DNA of 64,000 nucleotides from Burkholderia humptydooensis. GTDB taxonomy: Bacteria; Pseudomonadota; Gammaproteobacteria; Burkholderiales; Burkholderiaceae. Of the stretch, positions 1 through 7,757 are shown one piece after another. A model generated the notes under the pieces. The model was not told where the DNA came from and did no database searches. It saw only the letters and a list, made by a program, of their open reading frames with translations. The translations under genes were made by a program, and so were the position numbers. Where the stretch lies: positions 3,596,001-3,660,000 of the forward strand of contig NZ_CP013380.1 in the NCBI RefSeq assembly GCF_001513745.1. Direction: 5' to 3'. Every line of letters begins with the position of its first letter. Position 1 is the stretch's first letter.

Positions 1-275
1 GGAATGCCGACGCTCAACGTGTTGGCGGGCAGATTCCAGCGCTGCCGTTTGGCATCCCAGCCATAATGAGGCTCGCTCGCCGGGACTTCGGCGACCTTGA
101 GATTCAGGATCCACGGGCAGCGATAGTCGAGATAGCGTTCGAGCGCATCGAGCGGATCGGCGAGCAGATCCCGCTTGAATTCCTCGTTCTCCCACGACAG
201 CGCGATCGCGCGCAGATAGACCTCAGGGAATTCGAGCAGCGATTGGTGGGTAGGGACGGCGTTGTTGTCGGCCAT
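1..275 (-). CDS. TOMM precursor-like protein (nitrile hydratase leader type), 3' end outside window
   Basis: The reading frame starts at ATG 275 and stays open to the window edge, so about 91 residues are visible and the C-terminus is missing. It is a clear paralogue of the protein encoded immediately upstream: both carry the pattern L-E-F/Y, then IA..W, F+.DL.A.P.DAL and DYR.P...LKV. This pattern resembles the nitrile-hydratase-alpha-like leader of RiPP precursors. From memory it matches the BMA_0021/BMA_0022 family described from Burkholderia as putative TOMM bacteriocin precursors. The two genes are separated by one base, so they are co-translated. No Cys-rich core is seen in the visible part. 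Precursor function is inferred, not shown; a partner or scaffold role is possible. Confidence 0.7.
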   Translation of the reverse strand, partial: MADNNAVPTHQSLLEFPEVYLRAIALSWENEEFKRDLLADPLDALERYLDYRCPWILNLKVAEVPASEPHYGWDAKRQRWNLPANTLSVGI

Positions 276-276
276 G

Positions 277-639
277 TCAGATCTCCTTGCGGTCCGGTCC
301 AAACAGACTGATGTGCCTCGCGTTGTACGCGGCGAGCGCGGCCGCGCGCTGCTCCGGCGGCGGCGCCGGCGGCAGCACGAGATCGAGGCCGTTGACCTCC
401 TTCGTCGTCCACCCGCCGTTCGTGAGCGGCGTCCACGTCGCGCTGTCGTCGTGCACCTTCAGATGCATCTTCATCGGGAACCGGTAGTCGAAACGCTTGT
501 ACAGCGCGTCGACCGGATGCGCGATCAGATCCTTGCGAAACTGGGGATCGTGCCACGCCGCCGCGATCGCCTGCACGATCACCGCGCGGTACTCGAGAAA
601 CTGGTCATACGTCGGAATACTGGGGCTTCGGTCTGTCAT
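277..639 (-). CDS. TOMM precursor-like protein (nitrile hydratase leader type)
   Basis: This 120-residue protein is the first of a tandem pair. Residues about 10-70 carry the nitrile-hydratase-alpha-like leader pattern (AWHDPQFRKDL, HPVDALYKRFDYRFP). The C-terminal third is proline and alanine rich (PPAPPPEQRAAALAAYNARH). It lacks the Cys/Ser/Thr-rich stretch that a thiazole/oxazole core normally has. The ATG at 639 was chosen because it overlaps the stop of the upstream kinase fusion as ATGA, which is typical translational coupling. The family link to BMA_0021/BMA_0022 TOMM proteins is from memory. If it is a precursor, the modified residues are not obvious, so it could instead be an accessory leader-like protein. 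Confidence 0.72.
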   Translation of the reverse strand: MTDRSPSIPTYDQFLEYRAVIVQAIAAAWHDPQFRKDLIAHPVDALYKRFDYRFPMKMHLKVHDDSATWTPLTNGGWTTKEVNGLDLVLPPAPPPEQRAAALAAYNARHISLFGPDRKEI

Positions 640-3600
640 TGCTCTTCTCCAGTGGTTGATCGGAGTCCTCGTTGCAGCTCGCGCAGCTCCGCCTGCGCTT
701 TCTTCACGATTCGAGCCATGCCGCTCTGCCGCGCGACGGCGGCGGCCCGCGCGCACAACGCATCGACCTCGTCGGCCGCGCGGCGGCCGTGCGCGTCGCG
801 CACGCAGCGCGCCTTCTTGAGCAGCAGCTCCGCGACGTAATGGCGCTCGTCCATCGATTCGGCGAGCGCGAGACATTCGTCGAGCGTCGCGATCGCGGCG
901 CGCGCGTCGCCGCGATCGGCTTCGATGTCGGCGACGACCGACACGTAATACGTGAGACCGAGCAGGCATCCCGACACGCGCAGCGCGTCGACGTTCGCGC
1001 GCGCCGCGTCGCGATCGCCGTCGCACCACGCATGCAGGACGGCCGCGTAGCGCTCGACCGCGTTGAGCCCGTAGCAGCGCGACAGCCGCAGCACCGCGTC
1101 CGACGTCGTGCGCGCGCCGTCGCGGTCGCCCGCGCATTGCTGCATTCGCGCGAGATACATCATCGTCAGGCCGATCGTCGGCAGATGATCGCTGCAGGTC
1201 GCGAGTTCAACCGCGTCGTGCGCGAGCGCGAGCGTGCGCGGGACGTCGTCGTCGATGCCCCACAGCACGCACGCGCGCGCGGACAGCGCCCACGCGCGCG
1301 TATCGAGGCCGAACGTGCGCCGATGATCGCCGTCGCGGCGCGGGTCGTACGCGGCGAGCGCCGCGTCGAACGCGTCGAGCGCGGGCGTGTAGTGGCCGTC
1401 GATCCAGAGCGCCATGCCGCGCAGCGTATCGGCCGCGACGCCGAGATCGGCGCGCGCCGACGCGCGCGCGAGCGCCGACAGTTGCGCGCCGATACGGCGC
1501 ACCGCCTCGCGATCGCCGGCGACGTGGTGATACACCGCGACCGTCCACAACGCGCTCGCGGCCGCCTTCGCGTCGCTCAGCTCGCCGACGCGCGCCAGCA
1601 CGCGGTCGGTATGCTCGCGCACGCGCGGATCGCCCCAGCCGTCGCGCGCCATCTGCGCGTGCGCGAGCGTCAGGTCGATCGAGACGGCGTCCTCCTGCTG
1701 CCCCGGATAGTCGCAATGCAGCAGCCAGCCGCGCACCGCGCTCGCGTAGCGGATCGCGTCGTCGTGCAGCGCGCGAGCGAGCGCGTGGCGCGCGGCCTCG
1801 ATGCCGTGCGGCACCGCGTCGGCGAACGCGTGCGCGCGCGCGAAATGGTCGGCGATGTTCGCCGAGCGCGCCGCCGGATCGCCGGCCGCGGCGCGCGCGA
1901 GCAGCGCGTGCGCGACGCGCCGGTGGTGCTCGCGGCGCATCGCGGCCGGCATCGATTCGTATGCGGCCTCGCGCAGCAATGCGTGGCGGAACACGTACGT
2001 CGCGCCGCCGATCCGGTGCTGCGCGTACAGCACGCGGCCTTCGAGCAGCCGCCGCAACCGGTCGTCGAGTTCCGCGCCCGCGTGCGGCGACGCATCGGCG
2101 AGCAGCCGCGCGTCGACTTCGAGGCCGATCGTCGCGGCGAGCTGCACGGTGTCGAGCGCGTCGTCCGCGCGTTCGAGCGCAAGCTCGAGCGTCTCGCGCA
2201 GGCTGCCCGGCAGCGGGCAGCGCCCCGCTTCCGCGAGATCCGGCAGACGTCCGCTCGCCGTCGGCACGACGCCGCCCTCGGCGAGCGCGCGGATCGTTTC
2301 CTCGACATACAGCGGCACGCCGCCCGTGCGCTTCACGAGGAAGTCGAGCGCCGCGCGGTCCGCGCCCGCGTCGGGCATCAGCGACACGATCAGATTGCGC
2401 GTCGCGGCGGCCGGCAGGCGGCGCAGCATCAGCCGCTCGGTGCCGCGCCGCCAGCGCTCGAGCTGCTCCGGCCGCGACGTCAGCACGGCGCACACCGCCG
2501 CGCACGCCGGATGACGCGCGAGCGCGTCGAGAAAATCACCCGTCGCGCTGTCGCACCATTGCACGTCGTCGACGATCAGCAGCACCGGGCCACCGCCGCC
2601 GAGCGAGCCGAGCAGTTGGCACAGCACGTCGAAGAGCGCCTGCTGCTGCCGCGCGCCCGACCAGCGCAGCGTATCCGCGCCGCCCGGCAGGCCGAGCCAC
2701 GCGGCGAGCGTCGCGCGCGCGGACGCGCGATCGCCGTCGAACGCTTCGAGCATCCGGTCGAGCGCGTGCGGATCGCCCGCGTCGAGCTGCCAGTGCGCGC
2801 GCACGAAGCGCAGGATCGGAAAGAGCGCATGGTTCGTCTGCTCGGGCAGGCACACGCACGCCGCGCACGCGCCGCGCTGCGCGCGCACCATCTCGCGCAG
2901 CGCATGCACGAGCCGCGACTTGCCGATGCCCGGCTCGCCGACGATGAGCGTCGCGCGCCGCCGCCCGCGCGTGCCGCCCCCCGCCGCGCGCATCGCATCG
3001 CGCCACGCGCGCGCGAGCGCCGCCTGCTCGCGGTCGCGGCCAACGATGGGCGCCGCGTCGCCAAGCTCGAGCGATTCGAACGGCCCGCGCTCGTAGCGCT
3101 CGCCGAGCAGCTCGCGCACCGGCTGCGGCGCGGCGCCGGGCGCGGCGAACACGAGCGGCGTCGCCGCGGCGTCGACGTGGCGCTCGAGCGCGCGCGCCGC
3201 CTCGTCGCTCAGCAGAATGCCGCCCGGCGGCGCGATGCGCTGCAGGCCGACCGCCGCGCTCGCGATCGCGCCGCCAGACGCGCCGCGCGCGTTCGCGAGC
3301 GCGGTGCCGACGTGGATCGCGCCCGCGATCTCGATCCGCCACGCGGGCGCGGGCGCGGGCGCACGCGCGCCGTCGTCGTCGTCGTTGTCGTAGGCGGACG
3401 AGCGCGGCGCGCCCGTCGGCGGCCCCGCATGCCGCGTCATTTCGAGCGCCGCGCGACACGCGCGCTGCGCGGGACGATCGATGCCTTCCGGGTAGCCGAA
3501 GTAGAACAGCAGCGTGTCGCCGAGCGCGCCCGCGACGTGGCCGCCGTAGCGCACCGCGATGTCCGAGCAGCGCGTGAGCCACTGCGCATGGTAGGCGTCG

Positions 3601-4727
3601 AGCGCTTCCTCCGCCGCCGCCGCGTCGTCCGGCTGCGCGCCGGTCGCGACGATCGCGACGCGGCAGCAAAGCGCCGTGACCTGCCGGCGCCCGACGGGCG
3701 CGTCGAGCGCGATCGTCCTGCCCGGCTCGCGATACGCGGCGCCCGGCTCCGCCTGCGCGCGCCGCCCGTAGCGCAGGCCGCCGACGAGCGCCGGAAAGTG
3801 GATCGCGCGAAACCGGCCCGCGAGCGCCTGCGCGGATTCCGCGCGCTGCCGGGGGTCCTTGTTCAGCGCATCGCGCAGCACGTCGCCGAGCGGGTGCGCG
3901 GCGATCGCGGGCGGCAGCGCGACGTCGACGGGGCTCAGATGCTGATACAGGACGTCCGCGATGCTCGCGCCCTGCATCACCGGGTGCCCGGTCAGGCACT
4001 CGATCACCATCAGGCCCCACGCGTAGAAATCGCTCTTCGCCGTCGGCGGCTCGCCGCGCAACTGCTCCGGCGCGCAATACTGCGGCGAGCCGAGCACCTC
4101 GGCCGTCGCGGTGAGCGTCAGCTCGTCGGCCGCGTGCGCATCGGGCAGCAGCGCGCCGATCCCGAAGTCGAGGATCTTCGCGCACGGCTCGCCGTCGAGC
4201 GTCGTCACCATCACGTTCTGCGGCTTCAGGTCGCGATGCACGACGCCGTTCGCATGCGCGTGCGCAAGACCGTCGAGCACCTGCGCCATCAGCGTGCCCG
4301 TCGTCTCGGCGGGCAGCGCGCCGTCGGCCGCGAGCAGCGCGCGCAACGTGCGGCCCGCGACGTGCTCGAACACGGCGAACAGCAGGCCGTCCGGCGTCTC
4401 TCCGCTGTCGAGCAGCGCGACGACGTGCGGATGCGACAGCCGCGCGCACAGCGCCATCTCGCGGCGAAAGCGCGCGCGCAGCCGGGTGCGCTCGCGCGCG
4501 CCGCTCGGCGCGTCCTCGCGCAGCAGCTTGATCGCGACGCGCTGCGACGTGTCGAGCCGGATCGCTTCGTGCACCTGGCCCGCGCCGCCTTCGCCGAGCA
4601 CGGCGCCGAGCCGGTAGCGATGCTCGCCTTGCAGTTCGTCGCCGTCGCCGGGCAGCAGCGGCGCAAGCGCGCGCGGCAAACGGCGATTGCCGGTGCGCGC
4701 GCGTTCAGCCAGAACGGGAGCAGACAT
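636..4727 (-). CDS. Ser/Thr kinase - cyclase-like - AAA ATPase fusion protein (TOMM-system type)
   Basis: This is a 1363-residue signalling protein. Residues 38-310 form a Hanks-type Ser/Thr kinase with P-loop GEGGAG (45-50), Lys67 in VAIK, HRDLKPQN (164-171), DFG (187-189) and a CAPE segment. Next comes a class III nucleotide-cyclase-like domain (RQVTALC...RYGGHVAGALGDTLLFYFGYPE). The first metal-binding Asp position reads Arg, so cyclase activity is doubtful. It is followed by an AAA/STAND ATPase with Walker A GEPGIGKS and Walker B VLLIVDD, and a long alpha-helical TPR-like C-terminus. ATG 4727 lies 10 bases after the FHA gene stop and gives a complete kinase domain. From memory this matches the 'TOMM system kinase/cyclase fusion' family found beside Burkholderia RiPP loci. 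A regulatory role in that locus is inferred. Confidence 0.88.
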   Translation of the reverse strand: MSAPVLAERARTGNRRLPRALAPLLPGDGDELQGEHRYRLGAVLGEGGAGQVHEAIRLDTSQRVAIKLLREDAPSGARERTRLRARFRREMALCARLSHPHVVALLDSGETPDGLLFAVFEHVAGRTLRALLAADGALPAETTGTLMAQVLDGLAHAHANGVVHRDLKPQNVMVTTLDGEPCAKILDFGIGALLPDAHAADELTLTATAEVLGSPQYCAPEQLRGEPPTAKSDFYAWGLMVIECLTGHPVMQGASIADVLYQHLSPVDVALPPAIAAHPLGDVLRDALNKDPRQRAESAQALAGRFRAIHFPALVGGLRYGRRAQAEPGAAYREPGRTIALDAPVGRRQVTALCCRVAIVATGAQPDDAAAAEEALDAYHAQWLTRCSDIAVRYGGHVAGALGDTLLFYFGYPEGIDRPAQRACRAALEMTRHAGPPTGAPRSSAYDNDDDDGARAPAPAPAWRIEIAGAIHVGTALANARGASGGAIASAAVGLQRIAPPGGILLSDEAARALERHVDAAATPLVFAAPGAAPQPVRELLGERYERGPFESLELGDAAPIVGRDREQAALARAWRDAMRAAGGGTRGRRRATLIVGEPGIGKSRLVHALREMVRAQRGACAACVCLPEQTNHALFPILRFVRAHWQLDAGDPHALDRMLEAFDGDRASARATLAAWLGLPGGADTLRWSGARQQQALFDVLCQLLGSLGGGGPVLLIVDDVQWCDSATGDFLDALARHPACAAVCAVLTSRPEQLERWRRGTERLMLRRLPAAATRNLIVSLMPDAGADRAALDFLVKRTGGVPLYVEETIRALAEGGVVPTASGRLPDLAEAGRCPLPGSLRETLELALERADDALDTVQLAATIGLEVDARLLADASPHAGAELDDRLRRLLEGRVLYAQHRIGGATYVFRHALLREAAYESMPAAMRREHHRRVAHALLARAAAGDPAARSANIADHFARAHAFADAVPHGIEAARHALARALHDDAIRYASAVRGWLLHCDYPGQQEDAVSIDLTLAHAQMARDGWGDPRVREHTDRVLARVGELSDAKAAASALWTVAVYHHVAGDREAVRRIGAQLSALARASARADLGVAADTLRGMALWIDGHYTPALDAFDAALAAYDPRRDGDHRRTFGLDTRAWALSARACVLWGIDDDVPRTLALAHDAVELATCSDHLPTIGLTMMYLARMQQCAGDRDGARTTSDAVLRLSRCYGLNAVERYAAVLHAWCDGDRDAARANVDALRVSGCLLGLTYYVSVVADIEADRGDARAAIATLDECLALAESMDERHYVAELLLKKARCVRDAHGRRAADEVDALCARAAAVARQSGMARIVKKAQAELRELQRGLRSTTGEEQ

Positions 4728-4737
4728 GTAGCGCCGC

Positions 4738-5745
4738 TCAGCCGAGCGCGGCGGGCGAGACGAACGCCACCGCGCCACGCACGAGCGGATCGGGCAGCGG
4801 CGCTGAAGCGTCGGCCTCGGCTGACTGGCATTCGAGCCGGTCGCCGCGCACGACGCGAAATGCGAGCGCGCCGAAACGCACGCTGCCCCGGCGGCGCTCG
4901 ACGAGTTCGGGAGAGCCTGGAGACAGGAGCGGCAGGAACTGCGTGCGGGCGCGGTGAATCTGCACGTTGACGTGCGATTCGTCGAGGCCGAGCATCCGCG
5001 CGAGCACGTCGAGCTCGATCCAGCCTTGCGACGCCGCGTCGTAGCCCGCTTGCGCGTCGGCGAAGCGCGCGCGGGCGAGCGTCACGAGGCAATAGTGATG
5101 GGCGCGCGCGCCGAGATCGACCGCGCCGCCGCGCGCGTGCAGCGTCGCCGTCACGTGCTCCTCGTCGCGGCTCACCGTGAAGTCGACGCGCTGCGGCAGC
5201 GTCGCGATCTGCGTCGCACGCGGCAGCGCGGCCGTCACGTTGCGATGCGCGAGCACCAGTTGCCACGCGAATTCGCCGCAGATCACCGCATCGCCGTCGT
5301 GCAGCACGCGCGCGGGTGTCGTGTCGTTGCAGAGCCAGTCGCCCTGCGCGGAGCGGCTGACGGTGAGCGCGGCGCCCGGCAGCGCCTGCGCGCGATCGAG
5401 CGCGATCGGCTGCGCGGGCGAGCGCAGCGGCCACAGCATGTCGACGGGCTCGCCCAGCTCGCGCGCGCGCCAGCGAACCGAGCTGGCGCTGCCGAACTGG
5501 ATCAGATCGCCGTCGCGCAGCACCACCCATTCGCCTTCGCCGACGAATCGCCCGGACACGAACGTGCCGTTGCGGCCGTGATCGTGCAGTTCCCACCGCC
5601 CCGCCGTCCAGCAGATGCTCGCGTGAATGCGCGACACATACGGATCGGCGATGACCGTGTCGCAGCGCTGCGGATCGCGACCCAATACGTGGCGTGCGCG
5701 CAGCAAACCGGCTTCCCCGGAAAAACCGTTTTCCAATAGCGCCAT
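4738..5745 (-). CDS. FHA domain protein
   Basis: This is a 335-residue protein. The N-terminal ~90 residues form a forkhead-associated domain: LGRDPQRCD (Gly-Arg), SRIHASI (Ser-Arg-x-His) and the conserved HDHGRNGTFV loop. The FHA fold binds phosphothreonine. The rest of the protein is unassigned, with a region near residues 210-300 that could be a helical or winged-helix segment (WIELDVLARMLG, VNVQIHRARTQF). No membrane segment or signal peptide is seen. It is the first gene of the minus-strand operon and precedes the Ser/Thr kinase fusion by 10 bases, so it is a likely phospho-partner of that kinase. Its ATG follows closely after a hairpin/T-tract in the leader. Confidence 0.85.
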   Translation of the reverse strand: MALLENGFSGEAGLLRARHVLGRDPQRCDTVIADPYVSRIHASICWTAGRWELHDHGRNGTFVSGRFVGEGEWVVLRDGDLIQFGSASSVRWRARELGEPVDMLWPLRSPAQPIALDRAQALPGAALTVSRSAQGDWLCNDTTPARVLHDGDAVICGEFAWQLVLAHRNVTAALPRATQIATLPQRVDFTVSRDEEHVTATLHARGGAVDLGARAHHYCLVTLARARFADAQAGYDAASQGWIELDVLARMLGLDESHVNVQIHRARTQFLPLLSPGSPELVERRRGSVRFGALAFRVVRGDRLECQSAEADASAPLPDPLVRGAVAFVSPAALG

Positions 5746-5760
5746 TTCGTCGACCCGCGT

Positions 5761-5806
5761 AAAAAATGCACGACGTCCGGCGGCACCTCCAAAGGACGTC
5801 GTGCGT
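5761..5806 (-). promoter_or_regulatory. Terminator-like hairpin in the leader of the FHA-kinase operon
   Basis: Perfect 11-base arms (5768-5778 and 5794-5804) enclose a 15-base loop. Read on the minus strand, the hairpin is followed by six T residues (5766-5761), 15 bases before the FHA start codon. No minus-strand gene lies upstream of it within this intergenic region. It therefore either attenuates transcription into the FHA/kinase/precursor operon or insulates the operon. The loop contains GGAGG on the minus strand. Confidence 0.6.
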
Positions 5807-5880
5807 GTTTTATGTGAATGATTGACGGTCGAATATCAGATTCTGTTGAATCATAGGCAAGCGCCGCATCGCCGACAAGA

Positions 5881-5936
5881 CGTAATTGGGTGTAATGGAT
5901 TTTGGCGATCGTCTCGCCTAGTTTTTGTTTCACCGG
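5881..5936 (+). promoter_or_regulatory. Duplicated upstream element, copy 1 (GTAAT direct repeat and GTTTCACCGG box)
   Basis: CGTAAT at 5881 and TGTAATGGATTT at 5891 place two GTAAT words exactly 10 bases apart, one helical turn. GTTTCACCGG follows at 5927. The same words with the same 46-base spacing recur at 6853-6908 before the paralogous gene, and the distance to the start codon is 79 here and 81 there. The conservation in otherwise diverged DNA suggests an activator site plus promoter. Confidence 0.55.
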
Positions 5937-6005
5937 TACATCCGTATGCCGGTCACGATTCAATATTCCGAAAATGTTACGGATATCTAGCGTTTGGAGA
6001 CCGCC

Positions 6006-6359
6006 ATGGGATTCTATGGACCCGAGCCGTTCGAAAAAGCGACCGCCACCTACGTGTGGCTGGGCCTGCGCGTACCCGGCGCCCTCATCGTCGAGGTCGA
6101 CGGCAACGCGCCGCGCTTCACGACTGGCATTCAACTGGTACGCGATCCGCGCTTCGTCGGCGGACTGAAGATCGACGTGATGGGCTGGACAGGACCGCTG
6201 TCGAGCGGCACGCAGCCGTACAGGGTGCGACATACGTTCCAGGGCGTATTCCACCCGACGATCGTCGTGCACGGCAGCAACAAGACCGAGGTCGTCGAGG
6301 TCAGGCAGATCCCGCACGAAGAAGCCGACGCGTTCCTGCAGGCGCTCGACGCCGCGTGA
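6006..6359 (+). CDS. Small protein of unknown function, paralogue of 6980-7357
   Basis: This 117-residue protein is not recognised. It has no signal peptide, no membrane segment and no Cys; the composition (alternating hydrophobics, many Val, Gly and Thr) suggests an all-beta fold. It aligns along its length with the 125-residue product of 6980-7357: shared VPG.L, a G.AP motif, I.L..DP.F.GG, a hydrophobic-V.G..G segment, a HE near the end and LDA. ATG 6006 is preceded by GGAGA at a good distance; an in-frame TTG at 5994 is less likely. It is transcribed divergently from the FHA/kinase operon, which suggests but does not prove a role in that locus. Confidence 0.75.
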   Translation: MGFYGPEPFEKATATYVWLGLRVPGALIVEVDGNAPRFTTGIQLVRDPRFVGGLKIDVMGWTGPLSSGTQPYRVRHTFQGVFHPTIVVHGSNKTEVVEVRQIPHEEADAFLQALDAA

Positions 6360-6489
6360 ACGCGGCGCGCCGGCCGAATCGGAGCCGGCCGACGCAGCCC
6401 CACCGCACTCCGAATCGTTTGCACGACAACTGAAGACGAATTCCGTCGAAACCAGAAAATCGTCAGACAACAACAAGCGAACGAAAGCG

Positions 6490-6526
6490 CCCGGCATCCG
6501 GAAATGGATCGCCGGGTCTTTTTTTT
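6490..6526 (+). terminator. Intrinsic terminator after 6006-6359
   Basis: Arms CCCGGCATCC (6490-6499) and GGAT-C-GCCGGG (6506-6516, one bulged C) are followed by TCTTTTTTTT. It ends the first small-gene transcript 130 bases after its stop codon. Confidence 0.8.
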
Positions 6527-6852
6527 ATCGATTTCCGATTACATTCGCAGCTCGTGAATGCCGCGCTCGAATATCGAGATAAGAATGGAAGTCGTGCGTC
6601 GTCATATTTAAATGCGTTTCGATCCCGATGCCAAACGGCTGAATGCGCCGGTCAAATCGAATTCATTGTCGACTGTCACAGTCAATGAATTTGGCAATCC
6701 AAAGCGGAGGTTGCGCGTCGATATATCCGACTGCGTTACGGCGCGAGACAGCGAAAGCGATTTCGAATCGGTCCGAAGCCGCGGCGTGCGCCGCCTGGCT
6801 CGACGCCAAAGAATAGCCGCCGTCCGCGATCCGCCGCACGCCGCACACCGCC
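6527..6852. other. Gene-free, comparatively AT-rich stretch with an inverted repeat
   Basis: No credible gene is seen between the terminator at 6490-6526 and the second cassette. The G+C is visibly lower than in the flanking core genes. It contains the nested inverted repeat at 6660-6691. The low G+C and lack of genes fit accessory DNA brought together by duplication or insertion. Confidence 0.5.
6660..6691. repeat. Nested inverted repeat
   Basis: Outer arms AATTCATTG (6660-6668) and CAATGAATT (6683-6691) are perfect. Inside them lies a second perfect dyad, ACTGT-C-ACAGT (6672-6682). No T-tract follows, so a protein-binding palindrome or RNA hairpin is likelier than a terminator. Confidence 0.55.
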
Positions 6853-6908
6853 CGTAATCGCCTGTAATGGATTTCGCCCCGCCGCCGCCATACCGTTCGT
6901 TTCACCGG
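6853..6908 (+). promoter_or_regulatory. Duplicated upstream element, copy 2
   Basis: CGTAAT (6853) and TGTAATGGATTT (6863) are 10 bases apart and GTTTCACCGG follows at 6899, exactly as in copy 1 at 5881-5936. The sequence between the boxes has diverged while the spacing has not, which argues that the boxes are functional sites for a common regulator. Confidence 0.55.
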
Positions 6909-6979
6909 CACCGCCGCATGCCGCCAACGACGCTTCTTTCGACTGATGACGCTGCGCCCAGCAGCGCGCGGAGACCAAC

Positions 6980-7357
6980 ATGAGTTCGTCGGACATCATC
7001 CAGCCACGCCAGGTCCTCGTCTCGATCGCGAGCGCAACGGCCACGTATACGGCGTTGAGCCCGCACGTGCCGGGATTCCTGCACATTGTCGCGGAAGGCG
7101 AGGCGCCGCTTCACGTGGGCAACATCCATCTCGCGCACGATCCCGGTTTCATCGGCGGGGTGCTGCTCGAGGTCGTGGGCATTGCGGGGCGCCCGTCGCC
7201 GACGGTGAAGAAGTACCGGACGCCGGCTTGCTCGTTCGAAAGCCGGTATCACAAGGAGATCTTCATTCGCGGTGCGAACGGAATCATTCCCGTCAAGGTC
7301 GGGCTGTTTCGCCACGAAGCCGTGCAGGCGGCCGAGGCGACGCTCGACGCCGAGTGA
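6980..7357 (+). CDS. Small protein of unknown function, paralogue of 6006-6359
   Basis: This 125-residue protein is not recognised. It shares with its upstream paralogue the ordered motifs VPG.L, EG.AP, I.L..DP.F.GG, E-V-hydrophobic-G, an I..G.NG segment and a C-terminal HE...A...LDA. It has one Cys and no signal peptide or membrane segment. ATG 6980 has only a weak upstream ribosome site (GGAGACC). It is followed after 58 bases by the Cys-containing 7416 gene on the same strand with no terminator between, so the two are probably co-transcribed. The duplicated promoter element indicates shared regulation with 6006-6359. Confidence 0.75.
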   Translation: MSSSDIIQPRQVLVSIASATATYTALSPHVPGFLHIVAEGEAPLHVGNIHLAHDPGFIGGVLLEVVGIAGRPSPTVKKYRTPACSFESRYHKEIFIRGANGIIPVKVGLFRHEAVQAAEATLDAE

Positions 7358-7415
7358 GTGGACGAGCGCCGCCCTTGCGCTTCGATTTCCTGACGACGAC
7401 AACAGGGAACAAAAC

Positions 7416-7757
7416 ATGAACCAGGAGCTGCTCACGCACATTCGGGCCGACCAGCTCGACGGCAGCATTTTCGCCGTGTCTTGCCAAGCGGTGACGATCG
7501 GCCCGGTCACGGTGGAGTTCCGCACCAGTGCGGAGCCTCCTTCCGCGACGGCCGAGCTGCACATCTCGCGGCAGTTGGTCGGCGGCTGCACGGTGAACGC
7601 CGCGCATCCGAGCGGCAAGTGCGGGGGCTCGGTCGGCAAGTTGAAAGCCGAAGTCGATCTGACGCTCGACGTGCCGGGTGGAAAGCTTGACTACAAGCTG
7701 ACCGTCTGCGCGCCGATCATAGGAGGCACGAGCAAGAGCGGCACGCTCAGCCTGTGA
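7416..7757 (+). CDS. Small cysteine-containing protein of unknown function
   Basis: This 113-residue protein is not recognised. It carries four Cys, two of them in a Gly-rich segment (VGGCTVNAAHPSGKCGGS), and a C-terminal half rich in alternating hydrophobic and polar residues suggestive of beta strands. No signal peptide or membrane segment is seen. ATG 7416 follows AGGGAAC; the gene lies 58 bases after the second paralogue and is the last gene of the divergent small-protein group. A role with the neighbouring kinase/TOMM-like operon is only inferred from position. Its Cys, Ser, Thr and Gly content would make it the better modification substrate among the small proteins here, but nothing proves that. 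Confidence 0.65.
   Translation: MNQELLTHIRADQLDGSIFAVSCQAVTIGPVTVEFRTSAEPPSATAELHISRQLVGGCTVNAAHPSGKCGGSVGKLKAEVDLTLDVPGGKLDYKLTVCAPIIGGTSKSGTLSL

Noticed and set aside
3340..3400. Asp-rich CGTCGTCGTC run as a repeat element or CRISPR
   Set aside because: It is a codon repeat encoding poly-Asp in the kinase fusion; no spaced repeats exist.
672..4970. A 1432-codon open frame opposite the kinase fusion
   Set aside because: It is very Arg/Ala rich, has no domain or ribosome site and mirrors the kinase gene; high G+C creates such antisense frames.
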